Source of the DNA: Undaria pinnatifida
Taxonomy: Eukaryota; Sar; Phaeophyceae; Laminariales; Alariaceae
Reading direction: 5' to 3'
NCBI GenBank assembly: GCA_012845835.1
Contig: JABAKD010000100.1
Coordinates: 129,001 to 193,000 of the forward strand
Length of the DNA stretch: 64,000 nucleotides
Position 1 is the stretch's first letter. Every line of letters starts with the position of its first letter. Under the pieces are notes generated by a model that was not told the origin of the DNA, did no database searches, and saw only the letters and a list, made by a program, of their open reading frames with translations. Positions 20,831 through 31,827 of the stretch are shown piece after piece. Both the position numbers and the translations under genes were made by a program.

Positions 20831-22629
20831 CCGCTAACAGCAATCAAAATGCGCCAAAGAAAAAGATGAAGAGGAAAAATGAAAAATTGATTGTTACCAA
20901 ATCAACCAGACAGAAGTACTATAATACCCCTGTCATGAATGAACAATGATCCGAAAGCTCAAAGGGCGTGCTTTCCTTGCATTCGAGCTCTTGGACCAAG
21001 GTTCGAGCTTCCTCCGCCCCGTGCTGGTGATGAATGTACGTTATGTGCAGTGTGCTTTCGTTTCGAGCAACAACTCTTGACATAACCTACAGCCCACACT
21101 CGGCGGGACATTCGACTCCGCCTGTCTTGCAGGCATCCAGCGCTCGTAGCGATGGGTGAACGCACGCGAGGACGGGCAGCCACCCATGCAGGCCGAAAAT
21201 CAGCAGCAGCTTGCAGCAGTAGAAGAGCAGTAAAGACTCAGCAGCACCCCACGTGCACAAACCAGATATAGCAGCTCACTGCAGGCGCTGGTCAGCAGCG
21301 ATACCCCATGACCGGCGACGTGCATCTGCCGTAGTCCACGCCCGATGACAATCCCACTGGCTTTGCTTGGTTCGCTGCAGCAACGAGCAACTATGCCTTC
21401 TGCCTGCCGCTCCTATGACGCCGGGCGTGCTTGCAAAACTTCGCTGCATTATCCTGTACTAGCGCTTGGTATAATATACAAGGTTGCAATATGTACCAAT
21501 ATAAAAGATCCGTTTTTAATTTTAATACCAATATAAAACAATTGTTATATTTCCGACAAAAGGGTATGATACCTGTGGCATGCAAGGTGAGTGTCCATGG
21601 TGTGTTCTCTATAGTTAGAACGGTATTCGCGTTGAATGCTTTTGGAAATGAAAACTGCGAAACCCACAGCAGCATCCTGCACATGCTGCAGCAGCCCGTG
21701 CCTGGCGACGATCAGCTGTATGTACCCGCCCATGCCGAGGGACGATCCAGCTGGCGTAGAGCTCTTAGCTGCAGCAGCAGCTATGAAGTGCTGCCCAAAC
21801 CAACGTCTCGCTCGTGGTTGTGACCCCTTCCCTATGCACACTAAAAGTACACTCGTAAGTAAGACAAAAATTTATGGCAAAAACTATTTTTGGCTCTCAT
21901 ATCTGAATTCTGCCAAATATGCCTGTTTAAGTCGGCTGGACTGTCAAAAACACGGACACATCCCTCAAAATGCACCACGTAGTTTTCCGAGGGCTTTCTA
22001 AAGCACTTTTTTGTTTCACCAGGGTCTCATTTCGATTTTGGGCGCAACCAATCAGCTTTCAAAAATATGGGTTGTTGGTCAGAACTGGGGCAACAAAAAT
22101 TGATCTTTTAAGGATTTGGGGCTAAAAGTTATCAGGCCGTCAGAACTGACCATTGGACGAACAGTCAAACTACTACTCTGAAGAAACGGAAATGTGCGTC
22201 TGAAAGCTCTAGGAAAACTACGGGGAGCATCCTGACGAGTCTACACTTGTTTTGGCCGTCCCGCCGAGCAAATCGCGCATGGCCGGCCTATGATCACAGT
22301 TCTAAGGTCTCCAAAATATCACCCATAGAAGTTGGCCTAACACGTGTTAAAAAAAAGAGCTATGGAGTAAACGTCGCAGACCACAGGCAGCCATAATATA
22401 TTCATTTTTAGTATTTCGTACTTTTACTTCCAAAGCAATCGATTTTGTGCCATGATTTCTCACGGGCAATGATGCCGATTCCAGCGCGGTTTGATTTGAT
22501 AGATAGCCCACAAGCTCAAGAAGTGAGCCATCTTTCCGATGTTGGACTAATTGGGACAACTCTGACCAAGGGAAACACGGTAAATAAAACAATATATTTT
22601 CGAATGTTCTCGTTTTATTCGAATTTCCA
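20831..22629. other. No gene recognised; CAG/CTG-rich islands
   Basis: Islands at 21190-21440 and 21655-21815 share CAGCAGC and CGGCGACG words with 8137-8570. The rest is single-copy. The 130- and 121-codon plus-strand ORFs (21431-22001) overlap each other in different frames and contain the low-complexity islands. Confidence 0.45.
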
Positions 22630-22795
22630 TGGTAATCTTGAAGCAAAACCCCAGGAGCGGAAGAAGGCCGTCCCCTTGGTGGGAGAAAAGCCTGATAGCT
22701 GTACATAAAAGCCAAGACGACGCCACTTGCATCGTCGGCTCCCGTACAACAGCTCGGGAGAGTAGGAAGCGGTCAGGGAAAACAGAGCCTACTTA
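22630..22795 (+). repeat. Dispersed repeat S, copy 1
   Basis: TAATCTTGAAGCAAAACCCC, GAGAAAAGCCTGATAGCTGT, and GGCTCCCGTACAACAGCTCG-type blocks match 24705-24880 at roughly 80%. It includes a small hairpin, CTCCCG...CGGGAG. Confidence 0.85.
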
Positions 22796-24636
22796 ACAAC
22801 CATGCCCATCGCAGCTGTGGCTGCGACCCTACCTAGACATGGGGTTTCTTTGGGATACACCAAGCGGAGGATAAACCACCCGATGACCTTCCAAAACATC
22901 GCAACCTCGCTCATTTCAGCCTCTAGTCGATCGAGCATCGATGGGTGCGGCGCAGCGCTGCTGGAGGGTGCCGTGCACTACAGACGCCGACAACACGCGG
23001 CACGAAACCCGGTGGAGTGTCTTGTGTGCATTATATTGTTTTTTCTGGCGCGTTTGCTTCCCTTTCGACGACAGTGGTTGAACTCGGCGCGACCACAGCC
23101 ACAAGTTGAATGAAACATAATCAAACTGCTGCTGCTTTACCTTCGTACCAGGTATGTATCAGGTACCGATACAACAAGCGCACTTTCTGTCTTATGTTGC
23201 ACTTTGATATTTCAGTCGTCCGCTGCCAATCTGTCGGATGGCGGTCGGGTTGTACATGGGGTCTTGGGCCCAGGCCAGCTTCTACAGAGGGGAGGGATAA
23301 TTTGGGGCTAGCAGTAACTCACTGGGGTGGGCAGTAAGCTTTCACACAAAATAATAGGTGCGATTCGAACACCACCTCGTTCTGGGTCCCGGTATGCAAG
23401 CTCCAGAAACTTCACGCCGACATCCGTCCTTAGGCGATTGGAGCGGTGTGATACTAATGCCGCGGCGGTGAGTTTCTCGGCGAATGGGGGGGTTCCCTCA
23501 CAAGTGGTTACCCCGACACTTCAACTATGAAGAGCTGTTCGTGCTGCTCGCAGTGGTGACAGAGTGCTGTCCAGCGCATCCGAGATAGCTCTCATGCGCG
23601 CAGCAGGTGATGGGCGTAGACTACCATGCTGTGGTGGACACGTTCACAACCACCCACGGGCTGTGAGTCGGGTTATTCCGGCATAAGCTAGACCAGTGTT
23701 TCGGGCTGCCCCTGCGATAGGTGCCGACCGCAATGGGAATAGCGGCGAGTCGGGGTGGGGGTGAAACAGGGATCCCCGTCGGTGGCAGTCCAGCTGCGTC
23801 ATCTAGTGTGAGATTATGCGGTCGCGCGCAGACTACCCGAAGAAGCAGAACGCATCGCATTGATTCAGGATGTGGTCGTGTTCTGCGTGTCTTTCTACAC
23901 AAGGAAGTGCGGCGTCAAGGTGTCGGTAGCAATTGCGTCGCAATTATTGCAGACGACGGGAGGCGAGGGGTTTATTTTCAATTCCCTCTTCGAGAAGAAG
24001 TTGCGAAGTCCTCCCAGGCAGTCGTGGTAAGGAAGAGCCTAGACTACCGCGAATTTTGCACGGTCGCAGCCGTAGTAGGGTACCGACAGCCGGCGGAATC
24101 CATGCAATGTTCACATGCATAGAGGTCAGGATGCCTGTTCCCGAGTGTTTTCGAATGTAGGAACATGATATATCTGGCGTTGACGTCGGTGCAGGTGAGC
24201 ACCAACCGCCAGATCCAGTTGCGGGCGGCGGGCACGGAGGGGAGTACGTGGTACACCGTGCGCTCTTCCGGGTGGGAGGGGCCACGAGGCATAACATGGA
24301 CGGTACGGCCGTGGGCATTCTTATGGGGTATGTGGGATGACCGTCTGCAACCATCGCACGCACAGATACGTACGGGTAGCAGCGTCCGCCGCCGAGGCGA
24401 GGGGGAAAAGTTCTCCCGGAACGACGTTCATGGAAGCGGGCGTCCTGCAACTGTCCGCGAAGTTTGCACGCTTGAACAGTGCGTGTCCTCGGGACTATCG
24501 AAGCCGAATATATTAGGGGTTAAGGTACTGTAGAAGTTGGGCATCATAAGGACGAAGGAAGGACGCTAACAAGAGACAAATAAACTGCCGCGTGAAAGAA
24601 GGGTAAAGGGGCAACAAGTATGGGTGTGATCTCATG
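22796..24636. other. No gene recognised between repeat S copies
   Basis: Several ORFs of 100-170 codons overlap on opposite strands (23721-24450). The minus-strand one at 24450 and the plus-strand ones have comparable composition, and none has a recognisable domain. This could include a decayed gene of the element that carries repeat S. Confidence 0.35.
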
Positions 24637-25130
24637 CCGCAGCAGGGAGGCCTCATTGATCCCAAACCATGTACAAGTTAAAGCGTCGGCGAAATGTCAC
24701 AGCAGTAATCTTGGAGCAAAACCCCGGGGACGGAATAGGGCCGTTCACGGGGTGAGAGAAAAGCCTGATAGCTGTACAAAAAAAGCAAGACGAAATCACT
24801 TGCATTGCCGGCTCCCGTACAGCAGCTCGGGAGAGAAGGAAGCGGTGAGGGAAAACAGACCATCCCGCCCGCCCATCATTGTGCGCGAGACACGCCGACA
24901 AAGGACATCAGTTTTAGTTTATACTGCTTATTTCACCGGGGTGACTACTCTCTGCGACGAGGTGCCGCGTTGATTACCATCGAATCAACCCCTACCATAG
25001 AATCAACGCGGGGGTGGTAGCCCTGGGTAAGATTCTCCAGCTGATCGCAGCAGGGACGCCTCATTGATCCCAATCTATATACGAGTTAAAGCGTCGGCGA
25101 AATGCTACAGCAGTAAAATGTAATCCTGGT
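24637..25130 (+). repeat. Dispersed repeat S, copy 2, with a partial third copy
   Basis: 24705-24880 matches 22630-22795. The preceding part (GCAGCAGGGAGGCCTCATTG, AAGTTAAAGCGTCGGCGAAA, CAGCAGTAA) at 24637-24705 is repeated at 25049-25115. So the unit extends leftward and a truncated copy follows about 412 bp downstream. Confidence 0.85.
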
Positions 25131-25329
25131 TCTTTCAAACCACCTCACCCATGCGATCACGACGATTAAGCATCAACAGCTTCTCCACTCTACACCCGAG
25201 GAGTCATCATACAAGATTTAGCACGTGCGCAGAGTTTAATCAACATGTTTTAGGAAAACGTTTTTAGGTGACATTGGTATTTTATTTTCGTTTTCCTGAT
25301 CGATCGGAAATTTTTGAACAAAGCATTGT

Positions 25330-25412
25330 GGTGGAATAGCGCTTTATTGATACCCCTAACTGTATTAGATTTGTGATACTGGATGCCAGCACCCACGAGA
25401 ACAGAATACTCG
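25330..25412 (+). repeat. Short repeat, partner of 20744-20830
   Basis: Shares CTTTATTGATACCCCTAACT (inverse word) and TTGTGATACTGGATGCCA (direct word) with the earlier copy. Confidence 0.55.
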
Positions 25413-25471
25413 TATCAAACGCACAGCTAAGTTTTCCCTTTATTTTTTTATACTGATACGAGTGTATAAGC

Positions 25472-26125
25472 TTGATTCAGGCATCGCCAATCACAAAGTG
25501 TACGTGCGCTCTTATCAACCATCTAGGAAGGGCGCGCAACAGTGGTACGAGTATCATCATACTGCGCGCGTGTCGCAAAGCTACTTGCGCACTTAGGACG
25601 CAGCGGCGCCAATCGTCCCAAGTTTCGACATGTTTCCCTCTGAAGTCCCAGAGGAGTTATATGCTCGTACGATTGGTCTACGTCAGTTGCTGGTTGGTCC
25701 TGTTACAGCAGCCGCAATCGCTGAGGAAACCGCTTCAGTGTTGCAGCGTCGACTATGATTGGCGTCACTATCCGACGGCAGGCTCGATTGGCGTTTTGAT
25801 TAAATCGTGCGTTGGCATAGTGCAGAAGCAGGTAGCCGTAGGTGTTTGGGGCTATAGGCTTCTGCTCGCAGACAAGTTGGAATCTGGCAAAACGAGGGGA
25901 TCTTGGTGCATGGTATCGAAACAGCGAAGCAGTATTTTTGTGGTAGCTACATTGCCCCCAAAGCGGCAGTATCCTGGAGTCCCCAGCACCCCCGCGACAT
26001 CGCATCGACCCAAAGTCAGCATGCACAGACGCGATGGGTGCACCGCAAGAGGTCGGTTCGTCGTCGTTTGCCGCCAGCGCGCAGAGCGCCTCAACTGTCG
26101 ATTAGCTTGCCAAACTATATTCTAG
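25472..26125 (+). CDS. Unassigned ORF, 217 codons, weak support
   Basis: The open frame starts at TTG. The first ATG giving a sizeable product encodes MLVRLVYVSCWLVLL, a hydrophobic start that could be a signal anchor, followed by a basic, Cys-containing tail. No domain, no repeats, no splice model. An overlapping minus-strand ORF (25703-26026) and a second plus frame (25903-26166) have similar composition, so the coding frame cannot be chosen. Confidence 0.18.
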   Translation: MIQASPITKCTCALINHLGRARNSGTSIIILRACRKATCALRTQRRQSSQVSTCFPLKSQRSYMLVRLVYVSCWLVLLQQPQSLRKPLQCCSVDYDWRHYPTAGSIGVLIKSCVGIVQKQVAVGVWGYRLLLADKLESGKTRGSWCMVSKQRSSIFVVATLPPKRQYPGVPSTPATSHRPKVSMHRRDGCTARGRFVVVCRQRAERLNCRLACQTIF

Positions 26126-29100
26126 GAACAAGACTTCAAGCACGATCGGGGTTCCGATCCAAATAATCGCCATGAGAAGGTTCCCTATACCTCCTGGCGC
26201 AGGTTTATCACGTTCCAAAATTACGGCGCAACTACGCCATTCTGGCTACTATGGCGGTCTGCGTCTTCGTGCGTTCTGGTGACAACGAAGAGGGCGGTTT
26301 AACTGCTAAATTTAAGTTATCCAAAACTGCGTATGTCAACGGTACGCAGTAAACAGTATAATTCCTTCGCGAGTTTTCGCTTTGTGCGTGAGCTTCTGTC
26401 TCCGTGTCATGCTGTCTCCTGTAGCGAAGAAACTACTACGTGTACAACACAAGAAAGTTCGGGGCATGAAAAGCACATGTCAACAACGCATGTAAGTGGA
26501 ATAATCAACCCTGCTGTGTCGGCTGAGGTGTTGGTACCGGTCGTTTCAAACCTGCAACTCGAAAGCATGCAACTACGGGGAAATATTTTCACCGTCCCCT
26601 TCAGTTGTCGCTTGTTGAACTACAGAATCAGGTGCTGCTGTTTATACCGTGAGTCTCAGCCAGCAAAGGCACGTTTCTCCCTGACTTGATTTAGAGCAAC
26701 CCGTTGAAGTGATTAACAACCGATGCGAACGCCCACGCACATCCTGACAACTGCTAACCAATGGTGGACGCACACAAACCCATCAGAAAAACAATGTACC
26801 CTTGATTGCGACCAAAATACTTTTTGAGGTGGAGCAAGCTAGGGTTCATACTGTCACGCTAAAGTGGAAAGGGGGCGTGTCAACCGGCCTGGGCAGTTAG
26901 CCCTGTGCTTTTCTTGCACAGCGACCACATATAATGACCGCCCAACACGTCTACAACAACCACCAACAAGAAATCAATCCCTGCCAAACGCCGACGTCTC
27001 CAGCCACCGTAGAATTACCCGATTACTAGGGTTACTTCATCGCAGCTCTAGCCAGAAGCAAATTCCGGGCTGCAGCAGCAGCCATGACCCTAGATCTAAC
27101 CAGGGCTTGGCCTCCCCCCGCTGGGGAGGAGGTCCCGCCGGAGGCGCTCTGCCGGAGCCACGTTTTCACGCGATTGGGTTTCACTAGAGCTAGAAAAGAT
27201 ATTGGTTTTGGGCGGCCGTGCTCAAAGGCAATGATTGGATCAGGGGTGGTAGAATGACTTAGGAAAAAGTCGAAAATGCTAACATATACGGTGATACGTG
27301 CGTGTACGAAATACTGCTGTACACACGGCAGCCTTTCTATCCGTGCGGCCTCCGTTGTGCAACTACCGAGAAAACACTTCGCACCTAACACAACACAACG
27401 AGTTAAAAACTTGACACAAGGAGGATGTCCGCTCAAATTTGCTGTGTGTGATGTCGAATCGCTCTAAGGGGCGACGTCACGCACACTTTCTTATGAAGAG
27501 AATTGTTACGAGCAAGGTTTTTCGATTCATACTTCGGTAGAAAATCTCCCTTCGGAAACATAAAATTAGCATGCTGGACTCTAATGGCACCCTGGCACAA
27601 CAAAGGGCACCCCCCTGACTTAATCCCCACAACCGTGCGTGGGCTTCAGCTGCTTCTCAACCTGTGCTCGAGTGGGAGCCTCCCCAGCCCCTATATCAGG
27701 TTCAGCTGCAGTGTAGCTCAGCCCCGCCGCGAGCTCGGATCCCGCATTGACGCTACCTGGGTCTGCAGTGCCCATGCTACTAGTGGCAGCGGTGTTTCCC
27801 TCCGCCGTGGTCAGAGTCTCCCTTCCTCCCTCTCTCTATCGCTGTTCTCTCTCTTCTCTATACGCGTGTTTCGACGACTTACCGTTTTATTATGAGGCCT
27901 TGTAGGGGGGGTTACGTACTTGCCTAAACGCTGACATCCTGGCACCGCCCTCAGCCTGGAGAGTTGTACTGCCAAATGAGATATACTGCCAGGGGAGATG
28001 TACTGGCAGTAAATACTAGTCCAGGACAGAGCCATATCGATTACAGTTTACATGGTTCTATGTTATTCAAGGGCATGGCGTGGGAGGGCGTGGGAGATGT
28101 CGGACGAACCTGTTACCAAACGCCTTTCAGTATGTTTTCAGATCTAGTACTGAAGCATGCTTGCATCATTTTAAAGCCGAAGTTTCTACTACTGGAGTAA
28201 GAAATGAGAGAGACTGTAAGAAAAGGTGTGTTTCGTTACGTGCATATATTTTAAACGATTTCTGAATCTTAGTGTATAATGCTAACCCCGACTTCGGAAT
28301 ATTAAACGTTGTGTTTTTCAACACCTACGTAACCAAACCGCAGCATAATCCGGCACGCGGTTGAGGCGTACTCTGCGGCTAAATACCGCTTAAAACGATA
28401 TTATATGTAGATGATACACAAGCCGTAACTTTGTTGCGCTGCTTTCCAGAAAATAACTTAGCATAGGCGAATATACGCTCGACATACAGCTAAACAAATT
28501 CGAAGCATGCTCGTCTTTGGCAACAACAACAGCGGGTCCACCGAACAAGCACCCTGTCGCTTAGTAAATGTTCTGGCGTGCCAGGCACGGGCGCGCCGTG
28601 GGGTGGTCTCGCAGGCTCCGAGCAATACCCAAAGCCGTGGCAAGGCAAAATATATTACCAGGTAGGTATTAAGATAACAGGGATCAGAACCTCCTTAAGG
28701 CCGATTAGGGCAGCCGCGAGCAGAAGAGGTACAGCGTATAGAGCGAGAGCATTGTTTTGAGATGGTTGGCAGGCGACACGCGCCAGCGGAGGATCCGCAG
28801 CCGCTTCATAAGTACTGGTGCTTGCTGTAAACCACAAGAGGTTGCTGCTGTAATCATTATATGATCACCTCGTTCGTGCCAAGGATTGCTCTTCTTGACC
28901 TCTGCAGTTTCCCTCACATCCGCGGGGGGGTGCTGGAGGCGCCGTCGGGCGCTAAAACTATGCTGTTAGCTATTTTTGCGCACACACATCTGAAAAAACG
29001 GTCACGTTTATATCTGGTTTTGATCACGAAACCAGTGCATTCTAAATCTTGTTTCAGGTTGGCAGAATTTAAAAGGGTGCGCCATAAATAATACAGACAT

Positions 29101-29602
29101 GCCGTCTCGGTTTAGGGTCTCTCACTGGTGTTACGTTATGTTGTAACAGTCCATATTTGTGTGCGACAGGCAGTAACACACTACCAGTCAAAGCAGAGCA
29201 AAAATAAACTGGGATCTGCCCTACGACAGGAGACAGCATACAGCATAGGAAAAATATTATCAGTCGCTGGAGATGCAGGAACGCGTCATTGTTGAGCAAG
29301 TTATAACCGTTAGGCCTGGGACTGGCAAAAGTTTAGACGTAGAATTTGGAAAAAAAATGTCCCATGGTCGTTCTCTGGGAAAAATACTCTTTAGGAAATC
29401 AACCAATCAGCGATGGGGGGAAAGGCCCCACATCACCTACAAAGAACTATTCGTGAAAACAAAGCCTGTGCCGCTCGCTGCTGTTCTGCGGCAAAAAAGT
29501 TGGAGCGTGTGTCGAAAAAAAATAGCTGCTGCTTCTGCTGCTGCTGCTGCTGCCCGAGATGCTGCTCTACCCCCCGCGTGTAGCAGCGTACTCAAGGGAC
29601 AG
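26126..29602. other. Long gene-poor region
   Basis: ORFs up to 161 codons (29273-29758) and 134 codons (27032-27436, minus) carry no recognised motif. The former runs through a GCTGCTGCT run at 29525-29560 and antisense to the coiled-coil ORF below. A CT-rich tract lies at 27815-27860. Nothing else was identified. Confidence 0.4.
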
Positions 29603-30165
29603 CTAGCGTGGGCGGAACACATCTTCTGGCGGGCCCTCCGGCAAGATGGCCGACTGCAGGCCTATGCATGCGAATTCCTCCAAGATGGTGTTATTATGCA
29701 GCAGTGCCGTAGTTTTTCCTTTTTTGCGAGCCTCCTTCAGCGTCTTTCCCAACTCTAGCGTGCCTCCGACGCAGCACGCTTCACCTCTAGCTCGCGGGAA
29801 AGTTGCTGCTGTGCGTATAGCTCGACTCGGGTTTGGGCCAAGGCTGCATCTGACTCGTGCCGGAGGTCCTGCTCCAGGTTGAGTTTGCCTTTCTCCTCGG
29901 ACAACTGACGAGAGACATCTTGCAGCAAAGACTTTGCCTCGTCGGCCTCGACCCGGCTCTCGTCGCGCTGCTTCAAGGCCCGGTCACGGATGCCCTCGGC
30001 CGCCTCGACACCGCCGCGCTGGATGGCAAGCGGCCGGCGTGTAGCCACGCCCGCGTCTGCCGTCGTGGTCCCGGTACGCGCCCGATAAGCCTCCTTGACC
30101 TTTTGCAAAGTTTTTTTTTTTCCCCCTCTAGGTCCGGTGCCTTCAGGTTTTTTCGAGTTGCCCAT
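29603..30165 (-). CDS. Retroelement ORF1-like coiled-coil protein, one frameshift (element X, copy 1)
   Basis: From the ATG at 30165 an uninterrupted 136-codon frame begins MGNSKKPEGTGPRGGKKK, a basic N-terminus. A long heptad-rich, Glu/Arg/Leu/Gln-rich helix follows (about residues 55-135: RDRALKQRDESRVEADEAK, LLQDVSRQLSEEKGKLNLE), which I read as coiled coil. The frame ends at the TAG at 29755-29757. A shift of one base near 29760 opens a frame continuing LELGKTLKEARKKGK and LLHNNTILEEFACIGLQ to a stop at 29603-29605, so the natural protein was probably about 185 residues or more. A second locus (41755-42603) has the same MGNSKK start with a matching leader, so this belongs to a repeated element. 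A basic N-terminus plus coiled coil fits a LINE ORF1 or a gag-like protein. Which one is not resolved. No other protein of the element is recognised nearby. Confidence 0.6.
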
Positions 30166-30670
30166 GGCTAATTTTGAACGATCACCCTGCCAGAATGACC
30201 CAATGGGGCCAACTTTGTTTTGCGAATTTCTCGCCGGCTATTACTGGATTTAAGAGCGGATTGCTTTGCTGTCTCCGCCAAGTCCCGGCGGAGGGAAATA
30301 CGGGTATTTTACCAACACCCAGTTGCAGTAGTTCGACCCCATTGAGCAAGAGACGAATACAAGCAGAAAACACGAGTTTTCCCGCACATTTCCGTCCGAT
30401 TAGACTTCAAATATAATGGAAGATTCTGAATAATGCGTACTTCCCTCCGTTTACACTGATTACACGTGTCTGTCGAATTTCAGGATCCAACTCGCCTCCT
30501 GTGTTGAGAATTTTGTGATACCTGTCGAACATAAATTCGGTTTAAAACCAAGTAAAAATAGTCTTTGCAATTTTTTTCTCCGAGACATTTTTTCGGATTT
30601 TTTGAAGGTTTTCGCCGAACAGATCTGCCATTTTTTTGGGTCAAATCGACTTCCAGTCCCAGACCTAACC
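30166..30670 (-). repeat. Leader (5' region) of element X, copy 1
   Basis: Upstream of the MGNSKK ORF, blocks such as TTTTTTCGAGTTGCCCAT, TTGCTTTGCTGT, TTTTCCCGCACATTTCCGTC, and TTTTTTTGGGTCAAATCGAC then CTAACC recur in order at 42080-42603. Homology stops at about 30670, which is the likely element end on this side. Confidence 0.7.
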
Positions 30671-31639
30671 GTGTCGTGCCCTAACTGGTATTGGAATACC
30701 TACCAACAAATACACCTAACAAAATGAACAATAAACACACCAAACCGAAATGTGCCGTACGAATTTTGTTTTCTGGGCTCGCACAGAAACGACCAGGCAA
30801 AGCGTAGTCGTACCAAAGCGAAATGGCTCTCCAAAGAGCCACTTGCTCGAAGGACGCTCCAACGCCGCCTTAGTCTGTTGACAAGCCAGGCTCAGGGGTG
30901 CCCGCACCTTCGGCTCTACCATCGGCACCGGCAACGTCGATGACGACGGGTTGACGCACCATGACTAGTGGCTATTTTTAGTAAGTTAACTCACATCCCT
31001 ACAGATCAAAGCTTGGCTATTAAGAGGGTTCCGCTGCGGCTTGTAGTTGCATCCACAGGTAGCGGCGTAGGCTCCCGTGTTGAACGAGCACCTACACAAC
31101 GCTGCCGCGTGCCATTGGGGCTATCATACACCAGGTACCTGGTGCACTCGTACACCTTCCAGCCATGGACTACACGGGTTAAAATCGATAACTGCTAGAT
31201 GTGCTCGTACTCGTACTGCTGACATAGCAAAACTCGAACGAACTATTCTAAGCTGGTATGCAGTAACCCGACCAGCAGAATTACGACCGCTTTTTCACAT
31301 ACAATGCTTAGCTGGTATTAATTAATCTGTACAGAAGCAGCCGGACTCCCGGCCAACTATTTACCTTGTTCCGATGATGTGCTTGCCGTTTCACACTGTA
31401 TTGATTGGTTTGTTGATGAAAAAACATACTCTAAGGGGCGGCCAAAACCCTTTTTTACGCCACAATAAATACTAACGCGCAACCCCAACAGCCCCTTTGA
31501 TACAACCCCGGTACTGTTTCTACGGCAGATCGAACATAGTTGGCAGTCTAACACAATTAATTTGGCGTGTTATTCCTTGAATAAACAGCATCTATCGATA
31601 ACCCGCCGAGTCCAGTTGTGGTGCACACACCTAACGTAA
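30671..31639. other. No gene recognised
   Basis: May contain further small exons of the minus-strand gene that follows. A minus-strand stretch near 31490-31530 reads VVSKGLLGLR and is then followed by a GTTAGT donor-like site, but this is speculative. Confidence 0.35.
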
Positions 31640-31827
31640 GGTCATAATCTGTACAGCGGCAAAAATAACGTACTTCTACACACGTTTAAAAAAGCTGGGG
31701 GATAACATTCAATGCAGACGACTCCCAATTTTAGTGAAATTGTCACACCAACCTGCACGTCCAACCATTGCGCGGCGACTTCCAGGGAAACATGTACAAC
31801 GGTACGCCCCAAAACCACAAAGCTCAC

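Noticed and set aside
23340-23400. tRNA gene on the minus strand (GTGTTCGAATCGCACC resembles a T arm)
   Set aside because: The T stem pairs at only three positions and no A box or acceptor stem is found upstream.
22630-24880. LTR retrotransposon with repeat S as LTRs
   Set aside because: The copies have different extents, no TG...CA ends and no target duplication. Kept only as a dispersed repeat.
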